From Saccharothrix coeruleofusca (GTDB lineage Bacteria; Actinomycetota; Actinomycetes; Mycobacteriales; Pseudonocardiaceae): a stretch of 64,000 nt of DNA. The notes under the pieces are model-generated. The model did not search any database. It saw nothing but the letters and a program-made list of their open reading frames with translations, and had not been told where the DNA came from. Where the stretch lies: the NCBI RefSeq assembly GCF_014648515.1, contig NZ_BMRG01000020.1, forward strand, positions 1 through 64,000, in the 5' to 3' direction. Positions 30,150 to 38,234 of this stretch are shown here, piece by piece (position 1 is the stretch's first letter; each line of letters opens with the position of its first letter). The position numbers were made by a program, and so were the translations under genes.

Positions 30150-31112
30150 AGGCGTGGGGTGGCAGCCGCAGGAGTGGCGGTGCTTGAGCTCGGGGGCCAG
30201 TCGGATGGTCTCCGGGGGACGCTCGGGGTCGGCGATCCGGGACAGCAGCAGGCGCACGGCGGTGCGCCCGATCTCCTCCACCGGCTGGGACATGGTGGTC
30301 AGCGGCGGGTCGACCAGGTCCGCCCACTCCACCTCGCCGTAGGTCACCAGCGCCAGGTCGGCGCCGATCCGCACGCCGCGCGCGCGGGCCTGGTGCAGCA
30401 CGTCGATGAGCACCTGGTGGTCGCTGACCACGACCCCGGTGACCGACCCGAGCATCGGCTCCAGCGAGGTGCCCACCAGCGACTCGTCCCACTTCAGGCC
30501 AGCCCGGCCGAGGCCGAGCCGGTAGCCCAGCACCCGCTCGTCCGTGGTCGCCAGCCCCGGTGTGCCGGTGACCAGGCCGATCCGCCGGTGCCCCAGCTCC
30601 GCCAGGTGCGTCACCAGCGCCGAGGTGGCCTGCACGTTCTCCGGGCCCACCTGGTCGATGTCCTGGCCCAGGGTCAACCGGTCCACCAGCGCGGTCGGGA
30701 TGCCCAGCCGCCGCAGCTCCGGCAGGGCCGCGCTGCCCGAGGTCGGGGTCAGCAGCACCCCGTCCACCCGCCGCGAGCGCAGCATCCGCACCGCGGCCTG
30801 CTCGGAGTCGGCGCTGTCCCGCGTGTCGATCAGCACCAGCGTGTACCCGGCCGAGGTGGCCTCGTTCTCGATCGCGGCGATCAGCTCGGCGAAGTAGGGG
30901 TGCGAGACCAGCGACACGGCCAGGCCCAGCGACTTGGTGCCCCCGGTCACCAGGGAGCGCGCGATGGCGTCACCGGTGTAGCCGGTCTCCTCGATGGCCT
31001 TGAGCACCCGCTCCTTGGTGCTCTCGGCGACGGGGCGGGTCTCGTTGAGCACGTGTGAGACGGTGGTGATGGAGACCCCGGCGAGACCGGCTACCTCTCG
31101 CATGGTGACCAT
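30114..31112 (-). CDS. LacI-family transcriptional regulator
   Basis: The 332-aa repressor has the N-terminal LacI helix-turn-helix (TMREVAGLAGVSITTVSHVLN) and hinge, then a periplasmic-binding-protein-like sugar domain (LGLAVSLVSHPYFAELI, DGVLLTP, HRRIGLVTG). ATG 31112 or the ATG three codons later may be used. A LacI-type palindrome at 31135-31152 sits between it and the divergent kinase pair, so it probably represses both. The final eleven residues come from the 48-bp element. Confidence 0.92.
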   Translation of the reverse strand: MVTMREVAGLAGVSITTVSHVLNETRPVAESTKERVLKAIEETGYTGDAIARSLVTGGTKSLGLAVSLVSHPYFAELIAAIENEATSAGYTLVLIDTRDSADSEQAAVRMLRSRRVDGVLLTPTSGSAALPELRRLGIPTALVDRLTLGQDIDQVGPENVQATSALVTHLAELGHRRIGLVTGTPGLATTDERVLGYRLGLGRAGLKWDESLVGTSLEPMLGSVTGVVVSDHQVLIDVLHQARARGVRIGADLALVTYGEVEWADLVDPPLTTMSQPVEEIGRTAVRLLLSRIADPERPPETIRLAPELKHRHSCGCHPTPASTTSHPPERR

Positions 31113-31134
31113 TGGGCTCGTCCCCGTTCCGGAC

Positions 31135-31152
31135 TGCGCAAGCGATTGCGTC
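31135..31152 (+). promoter_or_regulatory. LacI-family operator
   Basis: TGCGCAAGCGATTGCGTC contains the near-perfect palindrome GCAAGCGATTGC with central CG, the usual LacI-family half-site geometry. It lies between lacI and the divergent ribokinase-type gene, 23-29 nt from their starts. Confidence 0.78.
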
Positions 31153-31180
31153 GGACACTACCCGCTGGGAGGCGCCGACC

Positions 31181-32038
31181 GTGGCAGCCGTGCTCTGTGT
31201 CGGCCTGACGACCGTCGACGTCGTCCAGCAGGTGATCGAGTTCCCCGTTCCGGGGCAGAAGATGCAATCGCTGGACGCGCACCTGGCGCCGGGCGGTCCG
31301 GCGGCCACCGCGGCGACCGCCGTGGCCGCGCTCGGGCACCGCGCGGCGCTGCTGACCGCCGTCGGCGGTGACCCGTTCGGGGTGCTGGCGGGGCGGGGGC
31401 TGGCCGAGCGCGGGGTCGAGGTGCACGACGTGGCCCCGCCCGACCACGGGCCCGCGCTGAGCATGGTCGTGGTGCGCGAGCGGGACGGGGAGCGCACGGT
31501 GGTCTCCCGCAACGCCGCGGCGTTCACGCCCCCACCGGTGGACGTGGCGCCGCTGGTGGCGGCGGCCGAGGTGGTCCTGCTCGACGGCCACCTCGGGCCG
31601 ACGGCGGTGGCCGCCGCGCGGGCCGCGCGGGAGCGAGGTGTGCCCGTGGTGCTCGACGCGGGCAGCTGGAAACCCGTGCTGGACGAGCTGCTGCCGCTGG
31701 TGGACGTGGCCGCCTGCTCGGCGTCCTTCGAGCTGTCCGAGGAGGAGGTGCACGCCCGCGGCGTGCCGCTGGTCGTCCGCACGCACGGCGCGGACCCGGT
31801 CACCTGGTCCGCCCCGACCGGGACCGGCTCGCGCGAGGTGGCCCCGGTGCCGGTGCGCGACACCAACGGCGCGGGCGACGTGTGGCACGGCGCGCTGGCC
31901 GTGGCGGTGGCCCGCGGCGACCTGGTGCGAAACGGGGTGGCGGACGCGGTTGACTGGGCGAACAGGGTCGCGGCCGTGCGGGTGCGCAACACCGCGCGGA
32001 CGTGGGTGGAAGAGTTGGCGCGGTGGGCGGACGGATGA
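31181..32038 (+). CDS. PfkB/ribokinase-family carbohydrate kinase
   Basis: The 285-aa protein has the PfkB fold with GGPAATAATAVAALG near the N-terminus and the catalytic DTNGAGDVWHGAL near residue 225. GGGAGG at 31167-31172 fixes the GTG at 31181. It is divergent from a LacI repressor and overlaps (ATGA) a P-loop kinase gene, suggesting a small sugar or nucleoside catabolic unit. The substrate (ribose, fructose or adenosine-like) is not determined. Confidence 0.88.
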   Translation: MAAVLCVGLTTVDVVQQVIEFPVPGQKMQSLDAHLAPGGPAATAATAVAALGHRAALLTAVGGDPFGVLAGRGLAERGVEVHDVAPPDHGPALSMVVVRERDGERTVVSRNAAAFTPPPVDVAPLVAAAEVVLLDGHLGPTAVAAARAARERGVPVVLDAGSWKPVLDELLPLVDVAACSASFELSEEEVHARGVPLVVRTHGADPVTWSAPTGTGSREVAPVPVRDTNGAGDVWHGALAVAVARGDLVRNGVADAVDWANRVAAVRVRNTARTWVEELARWADG

Positions 32039-32655
32039 GCTTCGAGGAATTGGTGGACCGGGCGCGGGCGCTGGCGGGCCGGGGCGAGCGCGTGCTGCTG
32101 GGCATCGCGGGCGCGCCGGGGTCGGGCAAGTCGACGCTGGCGCGGCGGCTGGTCGACGCGCTGGGCGCGGACGCCGCGCTGGTCGGCATGGACGGCTTCC
32201 ACCTCGCGCAGCGCGAGCTGGAGCGGTTGGGCCGCGCCGAGCGCAAGGGCGCGCCGGACACCTTCGACGTCGAGGGCTACCTGCACCTGCTGATCAGGCT
32301 GAAGACCACCGGGCAGGAGGTGGTCTACGCGCCGGAGTTCCGCCGCGAGATCGAGGAGCCGGTCGCCTGCGCGGTGCCGGTGGACCCGGCCGTGCCGCTG
32401 GTGGTGACCGAGGGCAACTACCTGCTCGTGCCCGAGGGCCCGTGGGCGCGGGTGCGCCCGCTGCTGGACGAGGCGTGGTTCCTGCTGCCCGACGAGCGGG
32501 TGCGGCTGGACCGGCTGGTCGAGCGGCACATGCGCTACGGGCGGTCCGCCGAGCAGGCCAGGCACCGGGCCGCGCACGGCCCCGACGCGGCCAACGCCGC
32601 GCTGGTCAACGCCGCCCAGGCCGTCCCCGACCTGGTCATCACCGACCTGGCGTGA
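32035..32655 (+). CDS. P-loop nucleoside/sugar kinase (uridine-kinase-like)
   Basis: The 206-aa protein has Walker A GAPGSGKS (residues about 26-33), VGMDGFHL, and TEGNYLLV before a lid region (RHMRYGRSAEQA), as in the YggC/FrcK uridine-kinase-like group. It starts in the stop codon of the PfkB gene (ATGA). Its 3' end overlaps the convergent dedA gene by 17 bp. Co-occurrence with a LacI regulator and a PfkB kinase suggests two-step phosphorylation of one substrate class (inference). Confidence 0.87.
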   Translation: MSFEELVDRARALAGRGERVLLGIAGAPGSGKSTLARRLVDALGADAALVGMDGFHLAQRELERLGRAERKGAPDTFDVEGYLHLLIRLKTTGQEVVYAPEFRREIEEPVACAVPVDPAVPLVVTEGNYLLVPEGPWARVRPLLDEAWFLLPDERVRLDRLVERHMRYGRSAEQARHRAAHGPDAANAALVNAAQAVPDLVITDLA

Positions 32656-33322
32656 CGTCCGCGACCTCGTCGGCGGTCTCGTCGACCGGCTTGTGCATCT
32701 CCTGCCGGTACCGGTACAGCCCGTAGAGGGTGCCGACCACGAAGAACGCGATGCTCCCGACCACGGCCGCGGTCTGCAGCCACGGCACGGCCGTGAGCAG
32801 GCCCGCGGCGTAGTAGCCCGCGAGCACCAGCGTCGGCACCCACGCGAGCGCGCCGATGGCCGTGGCCAGCATGAACCGCCTCGGGTCCATCCCGGCCGCG
32901 CCCGCGATCATCGGCGCGAGCGTGCGCACCCACGGGATCCAGCGCGCCAGCACGATCGCCCAGAAGCCGCGGCGGTCGAGGAACTCGCGCGCCCGTTCCA
33001 GGTTCTCCTTGTTGAGCACCTTGCCGCCGCGTCTGGCCAGCAGCCGCGTGCCGGTGGACCGGCCGATGTAGTAGCCGATCTGGTTGCCGACGACGGCGAC
33101 CACCATCGCCGCGCCGGACAGCAGCCACGCGCTCAGCTCGCCGTCGTGCTGCGCGAGCACCACACCGGCCGCGAACAGCAGCGAATCACCTGGGAGGAAG
33201 AGTCCGAAGATGAAGGCGCACTCGAAGAAGACGAAGCTGAGCGTGATCAACCAGACGGCTACCGGCCCAGCGTCTTCGAACGAGATGAACCCCATGGCTC
33301 CGGACGCAGCGGACAACACCAC
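32639..33322 (-). CDS. DedA-family membrane protein
   Basis: The 227-aa protein has the DedA/SNARE-associated pattern: FVFFECAFIFGLFLPGDSLLFAAG, GNQIGYYIGR, and the re-entrant ARWIPWVRTLAPMIAGAAGMD. DedA proteins flip or carry phospholipids such as undecaprenyl phosphate in some bacteria. GTG 33322 is preferred because TACTCT lies 6 nt upstream (leaderless); ATG 33295 is an alternative with GGAG close by. A second dedA lies at 37196-37948. Confidence 0.92.
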   Translation of the reverse strand: MVLSAASGAMGFISFEDAGPVAVWLITLSFVFFECAFIFGLFLPGDSLLFAAGVVLAQHDGELSAWLLSGAAMVVAVVGNQIGYYIGRSTGTRLLARRGGKVLNKENLERAREFLDRRGFWAIVLARWIPWVRTLAPMIAGAAGMDPRRFMLATAIGALAWVPTLVLAGYYAAGLLTAVPWLQTAAVVGSIAFFVVGTLYGLYRYRQEMHKPVDETADEVADVTPGR

Positions 33323-33449
33323 ACAGGCAGAGTACGTGGGGAAGCGAGGTCGACAGGGCGACTCCGGGGCAACACCTCCCCGAAACCGCGGTGTCGGTGC
33401 GGAGAGCGAGCGACCGGTGACCTCTTGTCACCCCGGTTAGCGTGGGGAC

Positions 33450-34826
33450 ATGGAGTCCCTGCTCGCCGAACTCCGCACGGCCGTCGGGGCCGCCGCCGTG
33501 CTGACCGACACCGACGTCACGGCCGCCTACCGGCGGGACATGATGCCCCTGGCCCCTCACGGCACGCCGCTGGCCGTGGTGCTGCCCGGCAGCACCGAGC
33601 AGGTCCAGGCCGTGGTGCGGGCGTGCGCGGCGGCGCGGGTGCCGATCGTGCCGCGCGGCGCGGGCAGCGGGCTGTCCGGCGCGGCCAACGCCGTGGACGG
33701 CTGTGTGGTCCTGGTCACCACCAAGATGAACGCCATCGTGGAGGTCGACCCGGACAACCGGCTGGCCGTGGTCGAGCCCGGTGTGGTCAACCTCGACCTG
33801 CGCGCCGCGGTGGAGAAGCACGGGCTGTTCTACCCGCCCGACCCGTCCAGCTACGACTGGTGCACCATCGGCGGCAACCTGTCCACCAACGCGGGCGGGC
33901 TGTGCTGCGTGAAGTACGGCGTGACCACCGACTCCGTGCTCGGCCTCGAGGTGGTGCTGGCCGACGGCGAACTGCTGCGCACCGGCCGCCGCACGGTCAA
34001 GGGCGTCGCGGGCTACGACCTGACCAAGCTGTTCGTCGGCAGCGAGGGCACCCTGGGCGTGATCACCAGGGCCACCCTGGCGCTGCGCCCCCTGCCGCAG
34101 GCCCCGGCCACGCTGGTGGCCGCGTTCGGCACCACCGGCGCGGCGGGCGCGGCGGTCAGCCGGGTGGTGCGCGAGGGCGTGGTGCCGTCGCTGATGGAGA
34201 TCATGGACCGCACCGCCATCGCGGCGGTCGAGCGGTACCTCAAGACCGACCTGGCGGCGGGTGCGGCGCTGCTGCTGTGCCAGTCCGACGCGGGCGGCGA
34301 GGCCGGGCGGCGCGAGCTGACCGCGATCGAGCAGGTCTGCCGGGACGCCGGGGCCGAGCTGGTCTACGCCACCGAGGACCTGGCCGAGGGCCGCGACCTG
34401 CTGGCCGCCCGGCGCGCGGTGCTGCCCGCGCTGGAGCTGTACGGAGCCTGGCTGACCGACGACGTGTGCGTGCCGCGCACCAAGATCGCCGAGCTGATCA
34501 CCGGCTGCGAGCGGATCAGCGCCGAAGCCCGCCTGCGCCTGGCCGTGGTCGGCCACGCGGGCGACGGCAACATGCACCCCACCGTCGTCTACGACGCCAC
34601 CTCGGCCGACGAGTTCACCCGCGCCCGCTGGGCGTTCGACCGGATCCTGGAGCTGGGGCTGGAGCTGGGCGGCACGATCACCGGCGAGCACGGCGTCGGC
34701 CGGATCAAGCGCGAGTGGCTGGCCCGCGAGATCGGACCGGTGGGCCTGCGGGTCCACCGCGCGATCAAGCAGGCCCTGGACCCGGACAACCTGTTCAACC
34801 CCGGCTCCATGTTCACCCCCGCCTGA
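33450..34826 (+). CDS. FAD-linked oxidase (GlcD / D-lactate dehydrogenase type)
   Basis: The 458-aa protein has an FAD-binding PCMH domain (PRGAGSGLSGAANAVDGCV, IGGNLSTNAGGLCCVKYG) and a C-terminal FAD-oxidase domain ending with VVGHAGDGNMHP and GEHGVGRIKREW. It should oxidise a 2-hydroxy acid such as glycolate or D-lactate; no GlcE/F partner lies beside it. TAGCGT at 33438-33443 lies 6 nt before the ATG, consistent with a leaderless mRNA. A 48-bp element follows its stop. Confidence 0.92.
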   Translation: MESLLAELRTAVGAAAVLTDTDVTAAYRRDMMPLAPHGTPLAVVLPGSTEQVQAVVRACAAARVPIVPRGAGSGLSGAANAVDGCVVLVTTKMNAIVEVDPDNRLAVVEPGVVNLDLRAAVEKHGLFYPPDPSSYDWCTIGGNLSTNAGGLCCVKYGVTTDSVLGLEVVLADGELLRTGRRTVKGVAGYDLTKLFVGSEGTLGVITRATLALRPLPQAPATLVAAFGTTGAAGAAVSRVVREGVVPSLMEIMDRTAIAAVERYLKTDLAAGAALLLCQSDAGGEAGRRELTAIEQVCRDAGAELVYATEDLAEGRDLLAARRAVLPALELYGAWLTDDVCVPRTKIAELITGCERISAEARLRLAVVGHAGDGNMHPTVVYDATSADEFTRARWAFDRILELGLELGGTITGEHGVGRIKREWLAREIGPVGLRVHRAIKQALDPDNLFNPGSMFTPA

Positions 34827-34831
34827 CACCG

Positions 34832-34879
34832 GCAAGTACTACCCGCCCCACCATTCCGAGCCGCCAACCACTACCCGGC
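34832..34879 (+). repeat. 48-bp interspersed element, copy 2
   Basis: Begins GCAAGTACTACC and ends CCAACCACTACCCGGC on the plus strand. It fills the gap between the FAD oxidase and the convergent response-regulator gene, whose TAG stop (34871-34873 on the minus strand) lies inside it. Confidence 0.9.
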
Positions 34880-35545
34880 GGGGTCCGCGCCGCGCGGGGT
34901 CACCAGGCCGGACTCGTAGGCCAGCACCACGAGCTGGGCCCGGTCGCGGGCGCGCAGCTTGGTCATGGCCCGGTTGACGTGGGTCTTCGCGGTCAGCGGG
35001 CTGATCACCATGCGCGCGGCGACCTCGTCGTTGGACAGGCCGCGCGCGACCAGGGCGACGGCCTCGCGCTCGCGGTGGGTCAGCTCCGCCAGCTCGGCGC
35101 GGCGGCCGGTGTCCAGCGGCTGCGCGACGAACCGGTCGATCAGCCTGCGGGTGATCGACGGCGCCAGCAGCGCGTCACCGCGCGCGGCGACGCGCACGGC
35201 GTGCAGGAAGTCCTCCGGCTCGACGTCCTTGACCAGGAAACCCGCCGCGCCCGCGCGCAGCGCGTGGAAGACGTGCTCGTCCAGGCCGTAGTTGGTCAGG
35301 ACGACCACGTGCACCGCGGCCAGCGCCGGGTCCGCCGCGATCCGCCGGGTCGCCTCGATGCCGTCGACCAGCGGCATCCGGATGTCGACGAGCGCGATGT
35401 CGGGCAGGTGCCGCCGGGCCAGCTCCAGGCCCTCGGCGCCGTTCGCGGCCTCGGCCACCACCTCGATGTCGTCCTCGGCGTCGAGGAGCGCGCGGAACCC
35501 GCTGCGGATCAGCGGCTGGTCGTCGACCAGCAGGACGCGGATCAC
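34871..35545 (-). CDS. NarL/LuxR-family response regulator
   Basis: The 224-aa protein has a receiver domain with the phosphorylated Asp54 (ALVDIRMPLVDG), acidic pocket DD at 8-9 and Lys near FLVKDVE. A LuxR helix-turn-helix follows (LTHREREAVALVARGLSNDEVAARMVIS). GTG overlaps the TGA of the kinase gene upstream (GTGA), so kinase and regulator are co-translated. The end ADPAG-stop is formed by the GCCGGGTAG of a 48-bp element. Its regulon is unknown. Confidence 0.94.
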   Translation of the reverse strand: MIRVLLVDDQPLIRSGFRALLDAEDDIEVVAEAANGAEGLELARRHLPDIALVDIRMPLVDGIEATRRIAADPALAAVHVVVLTNYGLDEHVFHALRAGAAGFLVKDVEPEDFLHAVRVAARGDALLAPSITRRLIDRFVAQPLDTGRRAELAELTHREREAVALVARGLSNDEVAARMVISPLTAKTHVNRAMTKLRARDRAQLVVLAYESGLVTPRGADPAG

Positions 35546-36660
35546 GACGGCCGGCCCACGGGGAGCTCGGCCTGGACGGTGAAGCCGCCCCCGCCGCGCG
35601 GTTCCGCCCGCAGCCGCCCGCCGAGGGCGGTGACCCGCTCGCGCATCCCGAGCAGCCCGACACCGGGCACCGGCGGGCTGTCCGGCGTGGCCCGGCCGTC
35701 GTCGTCGACCCGCACGACCAGCGCGTCGGGCCGGTGGTCGATCCGGATCGACGCGCTGGTGGCGGCGGCGTGCCGGGCGATGTTGGTCAACGACTCCTGG
35801 ACGATCCGGTAGGCGGTCCGGCCCACCGCGGCGGGCACGTCGTCCGGCCGTCCCCCGATGGTCAGCTCCGCGTCCAGGCCGGTGGCCCTGACCCGGCGCA
35901 CCAGCTCCGGGAGCTGGTCGAGCCCGTGCGACGGGTCCTCGTCGCCCTCGCGCAGCGCCCCCAGGGTGGCCCGCAGCTCCCTGGTCGCCTCGCGGCCCGC
36001 CGCCAGGATCGCCAGCAGCGCCTCCGGCACCCGCTCGCCCCGCTTGCGGGCCAGGTGCACGGCGACCTCGGCCTGCACCTTGATCACCGAGATCTGGTGG
36101 GTGAGCGAGTCGTGCAGCTCCCGCGCGATGCGCAGCCGCTCCTCCTGGGCACGCCGCCGCGCGGTCTCCTCGCGGGTGCGCTCGGCCTCGTCGGCACGGC
36201 GCTCGGCCTGCCGCAGCGCTTCGCCCGCCGCACCGGCGGCGACCAGCCACGCCACCTGCAGGACGTCCCTGGACTGGGTGAACGCCTCGCCCAGGGGCCA
36301 GTGGTGGGGCGAGGCCAGCAGCGCCAGCGGGAGGACGGCCACCATGACCACCGAACCCACCACCGCGACCAGGCGGTGGCCCGCCCGCACCGCGGCGTAC
36401 ACCGCGAACAGGTACGCGACGACGGGCACGTCGAACCCGGCGGCCTGGTACCCCCACCCGCACAGCCCGGTCACCACCAGCACGGCGACCGGGGCCCGGC
36501 GGCGCGCGACCAGCGCCAGGCCGCCCGCCGCCAGCAGCACGTGCCCCCACGGGGCGGGCCAGGGCGTGGGGTGCTGCCCGGACAGCCCCGCGATCAGCAG
36601 GGCCGCCGCCACGCCGACGGCGATCCCCCAGTCCGCGACAGCGCCCCGACCCCCGCTCAT
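35542..36660 (-). CDS. Sensor histidine kinase (HisKA_3 / NarL-partner type)
   Basis: The 372-aa membrane kinase has about five N-terminal transmembrane helices (1-145), a coiled coil, the DHp motif RELHDSLTHQISVI with phospho-acceptor His183, and a Bergerat ATPase domain (VQESLTNIARHA, VRVDDDGRA, GVGLLGMRERV). It has no large sensor domain, so it probably senses a membrane condition. It is the first gene of the pair with the response regulator. Confidence 0.94.
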   Translation of the reverse strand: MSGGRGAVADWGIAVGVAAALLIAGLSGQHPTPWPAPWGHVLLAAGGLALVARRRAPVAVLVVTGLCGWGYQAAGFDVPVVAYLFAVYAAVRAGHRLVAVVGSVVMVAVLPLALLASPHHWPLGEAFTQSRDVLQVAWLVAAGAAGEALRQAERRADEAERTREETARRRAQEERLRIARELHDSLTHQISVIKVQAEVAVHLARKRGERVPEALLAILAAGREATRELRATLGALREGDEDPSHGLDQLPELVRRVRATGLDAELTIGGRPDDVPAAVGRTAYRIVQESLTNIARHAAATSASIRIDHRPDALVVRVDDDGRATPDSPPVPGVGLLGMRERVTALGGRLRAEPRGGGGFTVQAELPVGRPS

Positions 36661-36849
36661 GCGTGCACCCTAGCCAGGCGGTCGGTCGGGCGAATCCCAC
36701 GCGAAGAGCACTGATCGACTACCGCGAACGCGGTAGCCCGCGGATTTCCGCACCGTGCGCGGCAGTGCGGATTGACCGCGTCCGCACGACGACCGGCGGT
36801 GGGGCGGGCGGACAGGATCGGCGACATCGACTCCTGGAAGGGGAACCCC

Positions 36850-37206
36850 ATGTCCGCTCACCACCTGCTGGCGGAACCGTTCACCGCCGACGTCCAGACC
36901 CTGACCGCCGGGCGCGTCTGGTCCTTCGCGGCACTGCTGCTCGCGGTGGTGGGCGTGGTGATCGGGGGCTCCGCGCTGGCCCGCCCCGCCGGTCGAGCGG
37001 GCAGGGGGCGGGCGGCCCTCGCGGCGGGGCTGGTCAGCGCGGTCGTCGGCGGGCTCGTGGTGGCCGCCGCCGAGGGCGGTCCGGGCACCGGCTACGGCAT
37101 CGTCGGGGGCTTCGCGGCACTGGCGGCGGGGCTGGTCGCCGCGGTCCTCGGCGGCCTGGTGCTGGCCCGATCCCGCCGCGCGGACCGGCCGGGGGCTAGT
37201 CGGTGA
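36850..37206 (+). CDS. Small membrane protein, DUF6223-like
   Basis: The 118-aa protein has three to four hydrophobic helices rich in Gly/Ala/Val, with the segment EGGPGTGYGIVGG between them. GGAAGGGG precedes the ATG at 36850. I relate it to the DUF6223 family by pattern memory only. It is divergent from the two-component system, a frequent arrangement for targets of such systems. Its end overlaps the convergent dedA by 11 bp. Confidence 0.68.
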   Translation: MSAHHLLAEPFTADVQTLTAGRVWSFAALLLAVVGVVIGGSALARPAGRAGRGRAALAAGLVSAVVGGLVVAAAEGGPGTGYGIVGGFAALAAGLVAAVLGGLVLARSRRADRPGASR

Positions 37207-37948
37207 CGCGCCGGATGACCTGGGTGGCCTCGGAGTCGTCGGAGATCTGCTCGAACTGCTGGGTGATGTCGTCGGCCTCCTGCTGCAGCAGCGTCTTGCG
37301 CTCCCGGCGGGCCTTGATGACCTCGATGATGATCGGCACCACGGAGATGAGCACGATCAGGAGCAGCATCATCTCGATGTTGTCCCGGACGAACTGGATC
37401 TGGCCGAGGAAGTAGCCCAGCACGGTCAGGCCCGCGGCCCAGGCGACGCCGCCGATCAGGGAGTACGTGAAGTACTTGCGCGGGTCCATCCGGCCCACGC
37501 CCGCCATCGCGGTGATGAACGTGCGCACGATCGGCACGAAGCGGGCCATCACGATGGCGCGCGCGCCGTACTTGTCGAAGAACTCCTCCGTCTTGTCGAC
37601 GTACTCCTTCTTGAAGATCTTCGAGTCCGGCTTGGCGAACAGCGCCGGTCCGGCGCGGTGCCCGATCCAGTAGCCGACCACGTTGCCCAGCAGGGCGCAG
37701 GCGGTCAGCAGCAGGCAGACCAGCCACAGCGGGTAGTCCATGACCCCGCTGGCGACGAACAGCCCCGCGGTGAACAGCAGCGAGTCACCGGGCAGGAAGA
37801 ACCCGACCAGCAGACCGCACTCCGCGAAGACGATGAAGCAGAGCCCGAACAGCATGTAGGGCCCCAGGCCCTGCAGCAGGTTGACGGGGTCCAGCCAGTC
37901 AGGGCCGAGGGCGAGGGTGGAGGCGAGCGCGACCGTCACGCGGCCCAC
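37196..37948 (-). CDS. DedA-family membrane protein, second copy
   Basis: The 250-aa protein shows ECGLLVGFFLPGDSLLFTAG, GNVVGYWIGHRAG, and ARFVPIVRTFITAMAGVGRMD, the DedA signature. It has a longer charged C-terminal tail (KARRERKTLLQQEADDITQQFEQ) than the copy at 32639-33322, so the two are divergent paralogues. The GTG start at 37948 is accepted without a clear ribosome-binding site; a later GTG at 37936 is possible. Confidence 0.9.
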   Translation of the reverse strand: MGRVTVALASTLALGPDWLDPVNLLQGLGPYMLFGLCFIVFAECGLLVGFFLPGDSLLFTAGLFVASGVMDYPLWLVCLLLTACALLGNVVGYWIGHRAGPALFAKPDSKIFKKEYVDKTEEFFDKYGARAIVMARFVPIVRTFITAMAGVGRMDPRKYFTYSLIGGVAWAAGLTVLGYFLGQIQFVRDNIEMMLLLIVLISVVPIIIEVIKARRERKTLLQQEADDITQQFEQISDDSEATQVIRRVTD

Positions 37949-37957
37949 GGTACAGGC

Positions 37958-38230
37958 TCAACGCAGCGTGATGACCGCGACGACCGTCCCCGAGGCCAGC
38001 CCCAGCAGAAGGGCCAGCAGCAGCACCCAGACAGCCCCTATGCGAGGTTCGTCCGGTTTCGGAGCGTGGTCGCCGGGAGCGGCGGGGGCGTCCGCGCCGA
38101 GGTCGGGCGCGAGATCGGGTGCGGAGTCGGGCACCGGGTCGGGCCTGGGCACGCTGGTGCTGGTGGCCTGCGCGCGGAGGGCGTCGGCCACCAGCCGCTC
38201 CTGCTCGTCGGGCAGCCGGTCGGTTGACAC
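37958..38230 (-). CDS. Small single-pass membrane protein
   Basis: The 90-aa protein has a Pro/Asp/Ala-rich disordered N-terminal half and one C-terminal transmembrane helix (IGAVWVLLLALLLGLASGTVVAVITL). It starts 4 nt after the nagA stop, so it belongs to that operon by position. No function can be inferred beyond a membrane location. Confidence 0.65.
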   Translation of the reverse strand: MSTDRLPDEQERLVADALRAQATSTSVPRPDPVPDSAPDLAPDLGADAPAAPGDHAPKPDEPRIGAVWVLLLALLLGLASGTVVAVITLR

Positions 38231-38234
38231 CCGG

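Noticed and set aside
31157-31180. Sixth 48-bp element (CACTACCCG between lacI and the kinase gene)
   Set aside because: Only nine bases match; the GCAAGTAC end is missing at the required distance.
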